Shown here: positions 53,942 to 64,000 of the stretch, piece after piece
Layout: each line of letters opens with the position of its first letter
Position numbering within the stretch: position 1 is the first letter of the stretch
Made by a program: the position numbers and the translations under genes
The notes under the pieces: model-generated
What the model was told of the DNA's origin: nothing
Databases searched by the model: none
The model's input: the letters and a program-made list of their open reading frames with translations, nothing else
NCBI RefSeq assembly: GCF_043290135.1
Contig: NC_134701.1
Coordinates: 202,249,101-202,313,100 of the forward strand
Direction: 5' to 3'
DNA length: 64,000 nt
From: Rhipicephalus microplus
Lineage: Eukaryota > Arthropoda > Arachnida > Ixodida > Ixodidae

Positions 53942-55950
53942 TCGTACACGGATATCATTTTCGCGCTCAGCTGCCAAAGGCAAAACTTAGTGGTTCTCCA
54001 ACTCTTCAACAGATTACACAATGCTAAAATTTCGTCATGTTTGATTGTGAAGCAAAATACAGGTTTACCTGACTACTTGATATAATGGAAAACTCACTGA
54101 ACGTATTTTATTACTAGAATTTATTTTGATTTATCTTTTTCTGATGTGTCATTTGTTCTGGCACATCTAATGACGTCGCGCTGTGGAACTACTTTCATGT
54201 TCGCCCGGGAAGTGATCAGTCTAACGAAGAGAATGGCTAAGGAGAGCAAAATTACCATAATTTATTGTCGTGGCGCAGGAAATGCACTCTAGGGCTTGTC
54301 GTGATGTTCATTCAATCAACGTTGAATACATAATAAATATAAAACGATTTAACACGCAAATAAAAGGAAAATACAATGGTGTGGTCAAGAAAGTCAAACA
54401 ATAGAAAAGAAATTTGTCTTTATGCTGTTTTAGGCGAGATCCTTCACTGAACTGCTGTTTCATATTGTCACATTTACGTTTTGATAAATACTTTCGCAAT
54501 TTGTGTTCATGTTTTGGTGCCTAATATCTATATTAGAACACTGCTCTGGCTGATTTTTCAACCACAGTCCAAGCTTCGGCCCTGAAGTACCATTCTTCAG
54601 CCTGCCCGAGCCCGGTTTGGCGTTTTCAAACATGGGCCGTGCCCAGGCTGGCGCCGAAAGATTTGGACCCCACTTAGTACGGCCATGGATAGACCCCCCT
54701 ATAAGCCATTCATCATAAACGACGAATTGATGAAAGCTAAATGTTTCACAAGATTAAATTATATCGTCTTTTGCTGCAGTTGTTGCAAAGACACAACACA
54801 TTATATTTTATAGAGAGATTTTGGAGAACGTGTGGCAGTGTCATCACTTGAATTGGTGTTTTTTTTATATATACTCCAGCTATTACGTCGGTAACACATT
54901 TGCTAAATAGTTGCAGGACGATATATATTAAGCGAATACTTGGTTGACTCTTATGTCAATGCATGACGCTAGCCACTTAATATTTGATTTCAAAGAATAA
55001 TTACAGGATTCTACGTTTAAGATAGGTAAACAACTTGTCGCACAATTACAGTTTGGGAAGCTTTTATGAGTTCGTGATCGCTAACACTTGGGTGACGCCC
55101 TTGTAGAATGACATTTAGAATTAGTCAGGCCTGCCTCATTGCTTGTTTAGGTCCAAATAATATTATAGTGCCGATGATTCAATCAACAATATAAGTTAGA
55201 AGTTAAATCACTGTACAGGCCATGCCTCTTGACGTTCTTCGTAGTAAAACTGAACCCATGACCTTCTGATTTTTGCTTTGGCATTCAGGCTGTTAACCAT
55301 TAAGCATAGCTGAAATATGGTATGAAATTATGAGTTTATCTGCATGCACAGAGTGCGCCAAGCTTTGAAGACTAGTAATATGTTGATAACTGAGGCTCGA
55401 AGTGGGGGGGGGGGGGGCTAGAGGGTCCTATTCGCGAATTGCATTTAATGACCCTATTTACCGGTTCATTAACGTGTTTGGGCAGGAAATCTCTTTATAA
55501 CTCATCGGAATAGATCGCACTGTGTTAATTACCAGTCAAGGTGTGCCACTTTTGGAACATGCGCAAGAGCATCTATGACTTAAATTTATGCAAGAGCCAG
55601 AACTTATATGGGGTAATTTTATGCACCTATATACATAGCATACCAACGCATATTACAGACTTGTATGAGACCTGGGCTTATTACGCCGGGACTCAGGCCC
55701 AAGCTTGACCCGAGCGTGGAGTTCACGGGCCCGATATGATTCTCGATACTCGGCCCGGTGCCGGCTCACTGGTCGGGCAGGGTCTGGAATTTTCGACTAG
55801 GCTGCGTTCCTGCAAGGACCGAATGTATACTACATAGCCAAAGATGGCGTGCGAATCATGTGAGGTTTTGTGCCTGCAGCTGCACAGGCAATGTTACCTA
55901 AAATAACGTATAGCGCTATATATACCACCATACAGTAATATAGTTTTATC
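53942..55950. other. AT-rich DNA, no gene; two GC-rich CCCGG-type islets
   Basis: GC-rich islets at about 54580-54680 and 55670-55790 are rich in CCCGAGCCCGG/GGGCCCGA strings and stand out from AT-rich flanks. They may be the two ends of one element or two separate repeats. (G)14 at 55404-55417. Confidence 0.4.
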
Positions 55951-55953
55951 CTT

Positions 55954-55988
<35 letters not shown>

Positions 55989-57200
55989 TGAATACTGCAA
56001 CCCTAACATAGGGTTTTGGCAGGGTGGATATACATTTGATAAGTTTGCAAATCGGCAAACAAATAAATATAAAACAGGTAAGGCATTTACACACTTTCAT
56101 AACGAAAATAAAGAACAGTAGTTTGTAATAAACCGGCATAAGAACATACAGAGAAATGAGCGCTAAATTCAAGATGATCACAAGTGGAGAATGGTTACAG
56201 TGATTGAAATAAACAACAGGAGTACAAGTCATAGAAATTAGACACTCGCTCCTAGAGCTGCGCTGCAAAAAGGTTCAAAGATGACTGGGAAACAACTTCG
56301 TTACTAAGGTTATTCAATTCGGTAATTGTCCTAGGGAAGAACGAATACTTCAATGTGTTATTACGGGTGGAAAATGGGGTTATTGTAAAGGCATGCCTGT
56401 GCCTTGTGGTATATCCTGTGGACAAATGAAGTATATGTGATAAGTCTAACTAAAATAACCTTTAACTAACTGAAAGAAAAATTTCAATCTTAATACTTTA
56501 TTTCGTTGTGTAGGTGTTGGGAGGTCAGCTTTTGCTAATAAACATGTTATTGAAGTACGACCAACACTGTTATAAATAAACCTAACAGTTTTCTTTTGAA
56601 TTTTTTCCATTTCGCTGATATTTTTTCTGGTGTAAGGGTACCAAATTATGGATGCATAATCTAAAGTAGGTTGAACAATTGCATTAAATGCAACATGGCG
56701 AACGGCGGAAGTGGAATGCTTAAGAGCTCGTCTAAGATAAAATAATTTGTAATTGCACGAGCTTATTACAGTGTTAATATGTCTAGTCCAGTTAAGGTCA
56801 TTCGAAATCCAAAGACCAAGGTACTTGTAGTGTTGTACCTCCTGCAAAAAAAAAAAACATTATTGGCTGAATATGCAAAATGAAGAGTGTTACGGTTATG
56901 AGAAATTTTCATGAAAACGGTCTTTTTAAAATTAACTGACATCTGCCATTTATCGCACCAACGAATGACCTTTTTAAATGCATTGTTTAAATGAATTTGA
57001 TCAGCATGGTTTTCTATTTCAGAGTACAGGATGCAATCATCAGCACATAACTTAATTTTTAAAGGTATATCATGTGATATATCGTTTATAAACAATAAAA
57101 AGAGGAAGGGTCCGAGCACAGAGCCTTGGGGAACACCCGAGTCAACCGGTACTGTACGAGAACAATGGTCACTTATATAGCGACCTATAATTACAGTTTA
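55951..57200 (-). mobile_element. 5'-truncated CR1-like LINE (LINE I)
   Basis: Minus-strand RT blocks: SGVPQGSVLGPFLFLLFIND (57150-57085), KLCADDCILYSEI (about 57055-57015), WCDKWQMSVNFKKTVF (about 56955-56908), KYLGLWISNDLNWTRHI (about 56825-56775), PTLDYASIIWYPYT near 56670, then a 3' UTR ending in (AAAT)n (55951-55989 on the plus strand). The (AAAT)n end and the lack of RNase H fit CR1/L2-type LINEs. The palm motif CADD is kept. The frame breaks at an A12 run (56846-56857). Confidence 0.85.
56446..57150 (-). pseudogene. Reverse transcriptase remnant of LINE I, one frameshift
   Basis: Two long frames (57119-56766 and 56847-56446) overlap around a run of 12 A (T on the coding strand) at 56846-56857; slippage there is the obvious cause of the break. 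Otherwise the RT palm, thumb and C-terminal helices are largely open with no other stop seen, making this the least decayed of the non-BEL RTs in the window. Confidence 0.8.
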
Positions 57201-57981
57201 ACTAATAATCGGCATAAGACATACTTCGTACAGGAAAAGTAATTTATTTGGGTTTTTACTTTTGTATATCTTTGCAGAATATGCAAACAGCGAATTTTGG
57301 TGTTTAGTGCTCTCAAATGCGTTCTTTAAAGGTGTACCTACTCGCTGCGAAGGAAATAATATATAGGAGCCATTTGAGCCGGAACTCCCAATTCACGTTT
57401 CGTCAACTAATGCTTGGAAAGTACTCGCAGGTATATAATGCATCGAGTTTTCAGAGATACCTTTACTCTTGATTATTTAGTGTGACAAACACTTTAGCCC
57501 TTGCGAACTATATTTAGCCGCCATGACCTTTAGCAAGGTGTTTTCGGTGATCCTTCGTTCATTACTCGCGCCTAACTATTCACATATTACCTTCTACAAC
57601 AGCCGCTATGTTAATAAAATGCATGATAATGAGACGAAGTACCGAAGAACTTAAGCCATGAACGTGACCTGAGCTTACGGAACCTGTTAGGTGATTTTAA
57701 TAATCGCTATCAATGGCAGTAAAGATGAACAGTAAGCGTCCCACTCTTTAGTAGTGAACTAAGCTTAATATTATAAGCGGAGGAAATTAGGGAATGTTAA
57801 CGGCGCCTGAGAAAAATGTGTGCCTGAAGTTCTAAGTGGCAGTAAAATCGCTTATAGATTGCACCACATGTGTTTAGTACCTTTGATAAAGAGATGTCAA
57901 CAGTATACACGCAAATTCGCTGTCAGTAGCCTAAGCTCTTATATATGCGAAGCATTTCTTAGCGAGCTTCGGCAACTTTGA
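57201..57981. other. No recognisable feature
   Basis: Short frames only, no motif recognised. Confidence 0.45.
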
Positions 57982-58119
<138 letters not shown>

Positions 58120-58742
58120 TCGCCTACGACTTCTATCTCTCCTGGACGTGTGGATAATTGTATCGATACCAAACTTGGTGTGCCATAACATTACTGTATG
58201 ACGAGCACGTTTGACTAGTCATAACAAAAGAATCATGACACCTATGTCATATTTGTCATGATTTGCATTTGATGGTCTTGCTGCTTTTGCGCTGGTTTCG
58301 TTCACGTGACGTGTTGCGAAACTGGTATGGTATGACATGAATACATGGCGAGCACAAGCGACAGACCCTAATATGAAAATCATGACATGCGTGTCATGTA
58401 ACAACATGACTACATGCCACGCTCATGATGCGCTCGCGGCCATTTTGCTAGCTGCACCTGCATGTACCAAATTCGGTAATACGTGGCGCGAACGGACGAC
58501 ATAGGTAAATGACACATCCAAACAAGATAATCACGATATGGGTGTCATGTAACATGACTACATGCCACACTCATGATGCACTCGAGCCGTTTCGCTAGAT
58601 TCACATATGTCTAATTCGGTGTTACGTGACGTCAATTCATAACGAAAGTACGTGACTGGTGCAAACATGATAACCATGAGATGCGTGTCATGTGAGAACA
58701 TGACTACATGCCTCAGTTAGGGCGCCAATACACTTAGACAAG
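58120..58742 (+). repeat. ~145-bp tandem satellite, block 1
   Basis: The string ATGCGTGTCATGT or close variants recurs near 58386, 58535 and 58682 (about 142-148 bp apart), each followed by ACATGACTACATGCC. A more diverged unit starts near 58230. The first 110 bp after the microsatellite (ACGACTTCTATCTCTCCTGG onward) recur after block 2's microsatellite. Confidence 0.8.
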
Positions 58743-58743
58743 C

Positions 58744-58951
<208 letters not shown>

Positions 58952-59640
58952 CGACTTTTAGCTCTCCTGGCCATTTTGATAATGGTATCAATACCAAAAG
59001 TGGTATGGCATAACATTACTGTATGAGGAGCATACGATGATAGGGGGGGGGGGGGGTTGGCCGTCTCAAACTACCATATTATAAGAGAAGCCGTAGTGAA
59101 GGGCTCCGAAAATTTCGACCACCTGGTGTTTTTTAACGTGCACCCAAATCTGAGCGCATGGGACTACAGCATTTTTTGCTTCCACCGGAAATGCAGCCAC
59201 CACCTCAGAGATTTGATCCCGCGACCTGCGCGTCAGCAGTCGAGTATCTCAGCCACTGCACCACCACGGTGAAGCTGTATGAAGAGCACAAGTGACTAGA
59301 CATAACATGAGAATTATATAGTATGTCATGAAAGTCATGATTTACATTTCATGGCCTTGCTGCTTCTTCGGTGGTTTCGTTCACATGACATATTGCAAAA
59401 CTGGTATGTTAAGACATGAGTGCATGCCAAACATAAGTGACAGACCCTACCGTGGAAATCATGACATGCGTGTCATGTAAAGCACGACAACATGCTACGC
59501 TCATAGTGTGCTCGTGGCTGTTTCGCAAGCTCCGCATATAAATTTGTTATCGCATTACGTGATTAGATGACTAAATTGTAAATGACACATCCAAACAGAA
59601 TAATCATGACATGGAAGTCACGTACGACATAGCTTACATC
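58952..59640 (+). repeat. ~145-bp satellite, block 2, interrupted by a SINE
   Basis: Starts ACGACTTTTAGCTCTCCTGG like block 1, then TGGCATAACATTACTGTATG, the SINE at 59033-59274, and continues with CATGACATGCGTGTCATGTA near 59460 and a last unit near 59602. Block 1 shows the corresponding uninterrupted site at about 58193-58215. Confidence 0.8.
59033..59274 (-). mobile_element. Ruka-like SINE, copy 8, with G-tract at its tail
   Basis: Diverged copy (head B box GGATCAAATCT on the minus strand). Flanking repeats CTGTATGAGGAGCA (59019-59032) and CTGTATGAAGAGCA (59275-59288) match at 13 of 14 positions. A 14-bp G run (59043-59056) occupies the place of the usual TTGA tail. Confidence 0.9.
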
Positions 59641-62600
59641 TGCCTTTGATATTGTGCTGATTTAAAGATACATATCAACCTTCCTCAGACGGGCTTCGCA
59701 TACCATCGATTCCCTCTGCACCGGTTTCCTCCAGCTTATAATATCTGCCTTTTTTTTCTTTCCAGAAAGAATACCTTTTTTCAAACAAGAGTTTGCTATT
59801 TTTTCATTGAAACTCTGATTTGAGCCAAAGTATATTTCTCTGCGTGAAAAAAATGCGGCAGGACCAAGAATGTGCAAAGGCCCTAACGCTGCTATTTTTT
59901 CTTTCTTGCAGCAATTGTTTGTGTCATTGTCATATAGCGTGTTTCCGGCTTTGACAAGAGTATTTTGGTACCTTTCATGATGTATCTAGTTTTTTTCTTT
60001 TTCTTCGCTAGGCAATGTTTCCTCAATTAGAAGTGTCTCACAACTAAGCGGAAAAGTATGGCTAATAAATATTCTTATTATTTTAAGGTTACTAACTGTA
60101 GTCCATTTATAAAAAATTGACATCTAAAAGTATTGGGAAAATTGCTTAAAATCAAGTGCCAGCTGGCATAAAATTATTGCTGCTTTTGACACTTGCAAAC
60201 TTAACCTTACACCATTTTTCTGTCATTCAAAGGACCTGCATGCCCGTATTCACTAAATAAAACTAGCCTTTCTTCTATAGTGCATATTTCAAACCCTGTC
60301 ATGACTGAGGGGAGATTTTAGGTGCTTGTTTCCGAGCGCACGAAACGGAATTTCGTTCACATTTTATTAGGACTGTGCTTTGACTTTATTCTTTTATTGG
60401 GTCGTTTTCATGTCGCGTAACTGCCATAGTTGTAGTAAAATTAATCACTCTAGAAATATTTCGGTGATACTTACTTTTTTGTGCTAACGTATCGCATTTC
60501 GCAGGCAATCGAGTACTGTACGTGATCACCGCACCAGCAGTACTATTCTGACCGTACTGAACATGACGCAACGGATTCACTTTCCGAAACAGGACGCTCA
60601 CAGTCAGCAAATTGTGGCAATGCGCTTTTTCTTGTTGTGACGCCTGTTTATTTTAGTTTAGTTTTGGACCTCAACAGTAAGCACGTTGTAAACAATTAAA
60701 CCGCTAATAATTGTTGCAGCATTTGCATACACGGAGCAGGATCAGGTTTCGTGTTTTGAGAAGCATAAAACCACCGATAGGTGACTGGTATCAAAGCGAA
60801 GAATAAAAAAAATGAAGGCGGGTTGTAAAGAAAGCACACCAGAGTCTTCCTGTAAAGTTGATGATGTTTTCTAAACGTAACTATCTCTTAGTGACACGGA
60901 ATGGCACACTGATTTACACAGAATATGCCCAAACAAATAAAGGAAAAGTAACGAATGCCGTGAACTACAATCACAGGAGCTCAAGTGCTCTGGGAAGGGA
61001 AAGCTTCACGTTCTGGCACGCTATCTATCTGTTTTACTCACACTTTGTCAGACAGTTAGTCTTCTTATATTGAGTCGTAATGTCTCAGCCTTCCTGTGAG
61101 AGAATCCATCAGGACTCACCATTTTGTGAAATTTTATTGTATTTTTATTGCTTTGTGCCTCTCAAGTTCAGTTTGTCTTTTGTCTTCAGTGCGGCACCTT
61201 TAATCTTGTAATGTGTGAGCTCTCCTATAAGTGTAGGTCGTCTCTTGAAGAAGCAAAAGTGGTAGAAAGGAAAATCTAAAGAAAGTCAGTCAAATTCAAA
61301 TTATGCAGAGTATTCTTATCCGATTTCTTCTCGCTAACTATAGAAAATTCGAGAAGTGTAAACAGGTATCTTGATAAGCGAAATATCTGATTTCAGGCCC
61401 TACTTTGCTTAGGGAAATATGAACCTAGAAATAACTGTCACTATCTAAACATTTAAAATAAATGTACGTTTATACTCCGTTTCAGTTTTAAGGGCCAAAT
61501 ATGTACCCTACAAAATGTTATATTACGGTCCATTCTGGTCTTGTTTAGTTTAGTATGTAGACACAAAAATTACAGATATATGGTTCAGTTCTGAAGTCAT
61601 ATATTTGGTTTTTAATTTCTTTAAGTTGCAAAGATAATTTAGTATTTTTCGCAATTGATGTATCTCGTGTATAGCGCTTGTACTATGTGCATACATCTTG
61701 TTATATTACGGTTATCTAATATGCTGTACACAAAGGACAAACCAACGAGGTTGTCCTAATGCAGCGATGTAAAGTATGAACATTCAACAGTTTGTTTTCA
61801 TCAGGTCTCACACTGTTCTTGCCATTTTTACGCCGCTAATCCTACAGATTTTGATTGGAGAACGAGCGCTAGAGCAGAATGAAGACGAGAGGACGCAAAC
61901 ACGGCTCTCACTAACAAATATACTTTACTGTTTGCTATGTTTGAGCGTAAATATATAGTGAAAAATACAATCACCGTACACACGGGTAGAATATATCGCT
62001 GTAACAATGGCAAATCATTCTCTCCAAAGATGCATAATTTCATTTTTGTGAAGCTACAGTGAAGCTACGCTGACACAAGATTCTCCACTTTTACGGAAGC
62101 GAGAATGTCTCAGAGAATCCGCGTTGGTGGTGCTCAGCATAAATACCTAGTATTTCATTCTCTTTAAAAACAGGCTCGCCAATAAAAGGAAAGATTTAGG
62201 CGGTACGCGGCATGCGCCTCCCCCCCCCCCTTTCCCCGATTTTCTTCTGTTCGGCGCTGATTTGTTCCAACTGGTGTCCTGTGGAGAGGGTAAGGTTTAT
62301 ATCAGCTTAGCTACTCCATTCTTATAACTTCTGTAGAACACGCACACAAAACAAGAACAAAAACTGCGCTATTATACGATTATGTTCGTATATACGTAGT
62401 CAGGGCAATGATTCACCATGGCTTGCGTAGTCGTAGTTGGATATAAGTAATGTTTAGGTCATTTATATAAAACCCCATAGCGAACTCTTTGAGAACTATT
62501 GGCGCTGTACTCACAGAAAACTTGTATAGAGAATTTATCCGAAGAAGGAACTAGTTGTGTTGCTCTGTAGCCTAACTCTTGACTATAATGCAGTATGACT

Positions 62601-62735
62601 TGCTTAAATTCCTGCTTTAGCAAAGCGTTTTTTTTAACGCGTTCTGCACGCAGGTAGTTGGGTTGAAAGTGGGACGGCTTTCTGCACTCTCATTGCAGAG
62701 TACTGAATACTCTAAAGCGTTGACCACTTTTTCTA
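59641..62735. other. AT-rich DNA without recognisable features
   Basis: No coding or RNA signal. (C)11 at 62220-62230. Open frames do not exceed about 75 codons. Confidence 0.5.
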
Positions 62736-62739
62736 GACA

Positions 62740-62980
62740 CAGATAGCGCGAAAGAACCCGTTTCGCATAAATTCTGGTGTCGGTGTCTGCGTCGTTGGTT
62801 GTGGACGAAAAATTATTATCTTATGCGTGACCAAAAAATTGAGAACCGTGCAAATAAAATAAATAAATGATAAACAATACTGGAGCAAAGTGGACCAAAC
62901 TAAGGTTGTTTGGTACGAGTGAGAATCAAACCCGAATCGTTTGCGAGGCAAGCGGATGTTGTATCACACAGCCATGCCTC
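62740..62980 (-). mobile_element. Probable tRNA-headed SINE
   Basis: On the minus strand CATGGCTGTGTGATACAAC (A-box region) and B-box-like GGGTTTGATTCTC lie about 40 bp apart (62920-62975). A short body and an A/T-rich stretch with AAATAAAATAAATAAA on the plus strand (62852-62867) follow. Stems are imperfect. Boundaries uncertain; different from the other SINE families in this window. Confidence 0.4.
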
Positions 62981-64000
62981 TGCTTGTAAAAACAGTGAAT
63001 AGAACTTCTTTTGCTTGGAAATGCAGTGAAAGTAGCTTTTATGCTTCTCAAACACACGAGTCTTGTATGCATGCTTCACAATGCAGCATGAAATATAGCC
63101 GTAATAATGCGTGGTACAAGCGGTCATTGCCAATGGGCGCCAGAATATATGATTATTATAATGGCTTTCTGGTTGAAAGCCGGTACATCACTAAAAAAGG
63201 CACACGCGTCACTTCGCCTATTCTCTTAACGCCACGTATAATGTGGGCACAGCAAATTCGAAAAGGTTTTATGCACTAAGTGTTTGAAATGAGCACTGGG
63301 AACAGGAAGTCGCTATCGAGTTCGACTTCTGAAGGCGAAGCTTTAGGGTCTCCAAACTTTTTTTACTTACTTCTATTTGAATTTCTCGCCTATTGACAAC
63401 GCCGTCGCCATCAGCATTGCGTAATTCACGACAGTTGTTTCTTAGCTTACAAAAATCAAGCGTTGGGTGAGTTGGCCGCCTTAGCGCAATGACGTTAAGG
63501 TTTCTTAACTGTATTTCTGGTCCCCTCGGTTGACACAGACTGTGAATAACTTGTGGCACTAACTAGCACATCAAGGGCTGTGGCATGCAAACATGTGCCA
63601 CACGTAACTGATGGTTAATAATGTACGTCAAAGACAAGTCGCGTTCTTCATGTGGTAACCAATGAATTGCGTTCATTATACACTTATGCCCTCATAAGCC
63701 ACCTTTCAAATGTTTCAACTTCAGGTGACCACTGCGAGAGCTCCCAGACGTAGATCAATAGATAGAAAGAAAGAAATGGTTAAAGAGATATTGGTTTGTT
63801 AAGAAATACTTCGCATCTATTAACATGACAACAAAACATATACGCTGTCTAAAGTTCACTTTGCAGTGAAATGCGCACATTTCTGTCCAAGTTGTAGCCA
63901 CATTATACCGAGCAGCGCATCACTTCGCGTTTAGTTACATACAGTTCCTGATACCACCACACAGAAAGTCTACTCTGCGCTAAGACGTCCTTCAGGATGA
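62981..64000. other. No recognisable feature
   Basis: A frame of 112 codons (62941-63279) shows no recognisable domain. Confidence 0.45.

Noticed and set aside
55951..57200. Target-site duplication for LINE I (TACAGT on both sides)
   Set aside because: Only six common bases in AT-rich DNA; not distinguishable from chance.

Overview
This window looks like intergenic or intronic DNA from a hard tick (Ixodidae). The main evidence is eight copies of a tRNA-headed SINE with a TTGA-repeat tail, which resembles the tick SINE family I know as Ruka. Supporting evidence is several RNase H-bearing LINEs ending in AATAAA plus short CAT/ATC repeats, a Penelope-like element with a GIY-YIG tail, and an intact BEL/Pao retrotransposon. 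Genus is not determined. I found no convincing host protein-coding gene, rRNA or functional tRNA gene. Almost everything recognisable is a mobile element or simple repeat, and most elements are decayed.

Layout. 1-3.57 kb: a decayed I-like LINE (EN tail, RT, RNase H, CCHC tail) carrying two nested insertions, a fold-back Penelope-like fragment (2311-2483) and a SINE (3192-3427). 5.3-5.9 and 29.0-29.7 kb: two copies of a dispersed element with GGGGCGAAG/CTTCGCCCC ends. 9.0-10.4 kb: a tRNA-headed SINE and a 5'-truncated LINE with an 11-bp target-site duplication. 14.9-15.4 kb: a LINE 3' fragment inside another tRNA-headed SINE. 18.5-21.3 kb: a second, dead I-like LINE. 21.58-27.35 kb: a complete BEL/Pao element with identical 166-bp LTRs and an uninterrupted 1772-residue polyprotein. 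27.5-28.1 kb: a tRNA-Gly-like SINE head and a compound CA microsatellite. 30.4-30.5 kb: a promoter-like cluster. 32.5-35.1 kb: LINE tails and two SINEs. 37.4-37.8 kb: a probable hAT-type MITE. 40.3 kb: a headless SINE. 42.1-43.4 kb: a minus-strand LINE. 45.8-51.3 kb: SINE, fold-back Penelope fragment, LINE, Penelope GIY-YIG tail and a further LINE, packed together. 51.8-52.7 kb: a duplicated tRNA-headed repeat between TA microsatellites. 53.0-53.6 kb: two SINEs. 55.95-57.2 kb: a minus-strand CR1-like LINE. 58.0-59.6 kb: two (TCTA)n-headed blocks of an approximately 145-bp satellite, one interrupted by a SINE. The rest is unassigned AT-rich DNA.

How the parts relate: the SINEs carry tRNA promoter boxes, target-site duplications and simple-repeat tails, and presumably moved using LINE machinery. 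The BEL element encodes all of its own enzymes and is the only element here that looks capable of autonomous activity. Target-site duplications are visible by eye at nine insertions, which gives a partial relative chronology: SINE after LINE at 3.2 kb, Penelope fragment after LINE at 2.3 kb, LINE after tRNA-SINE at 14.9 kb, SINE after satellite duplication at 59.0 kb.
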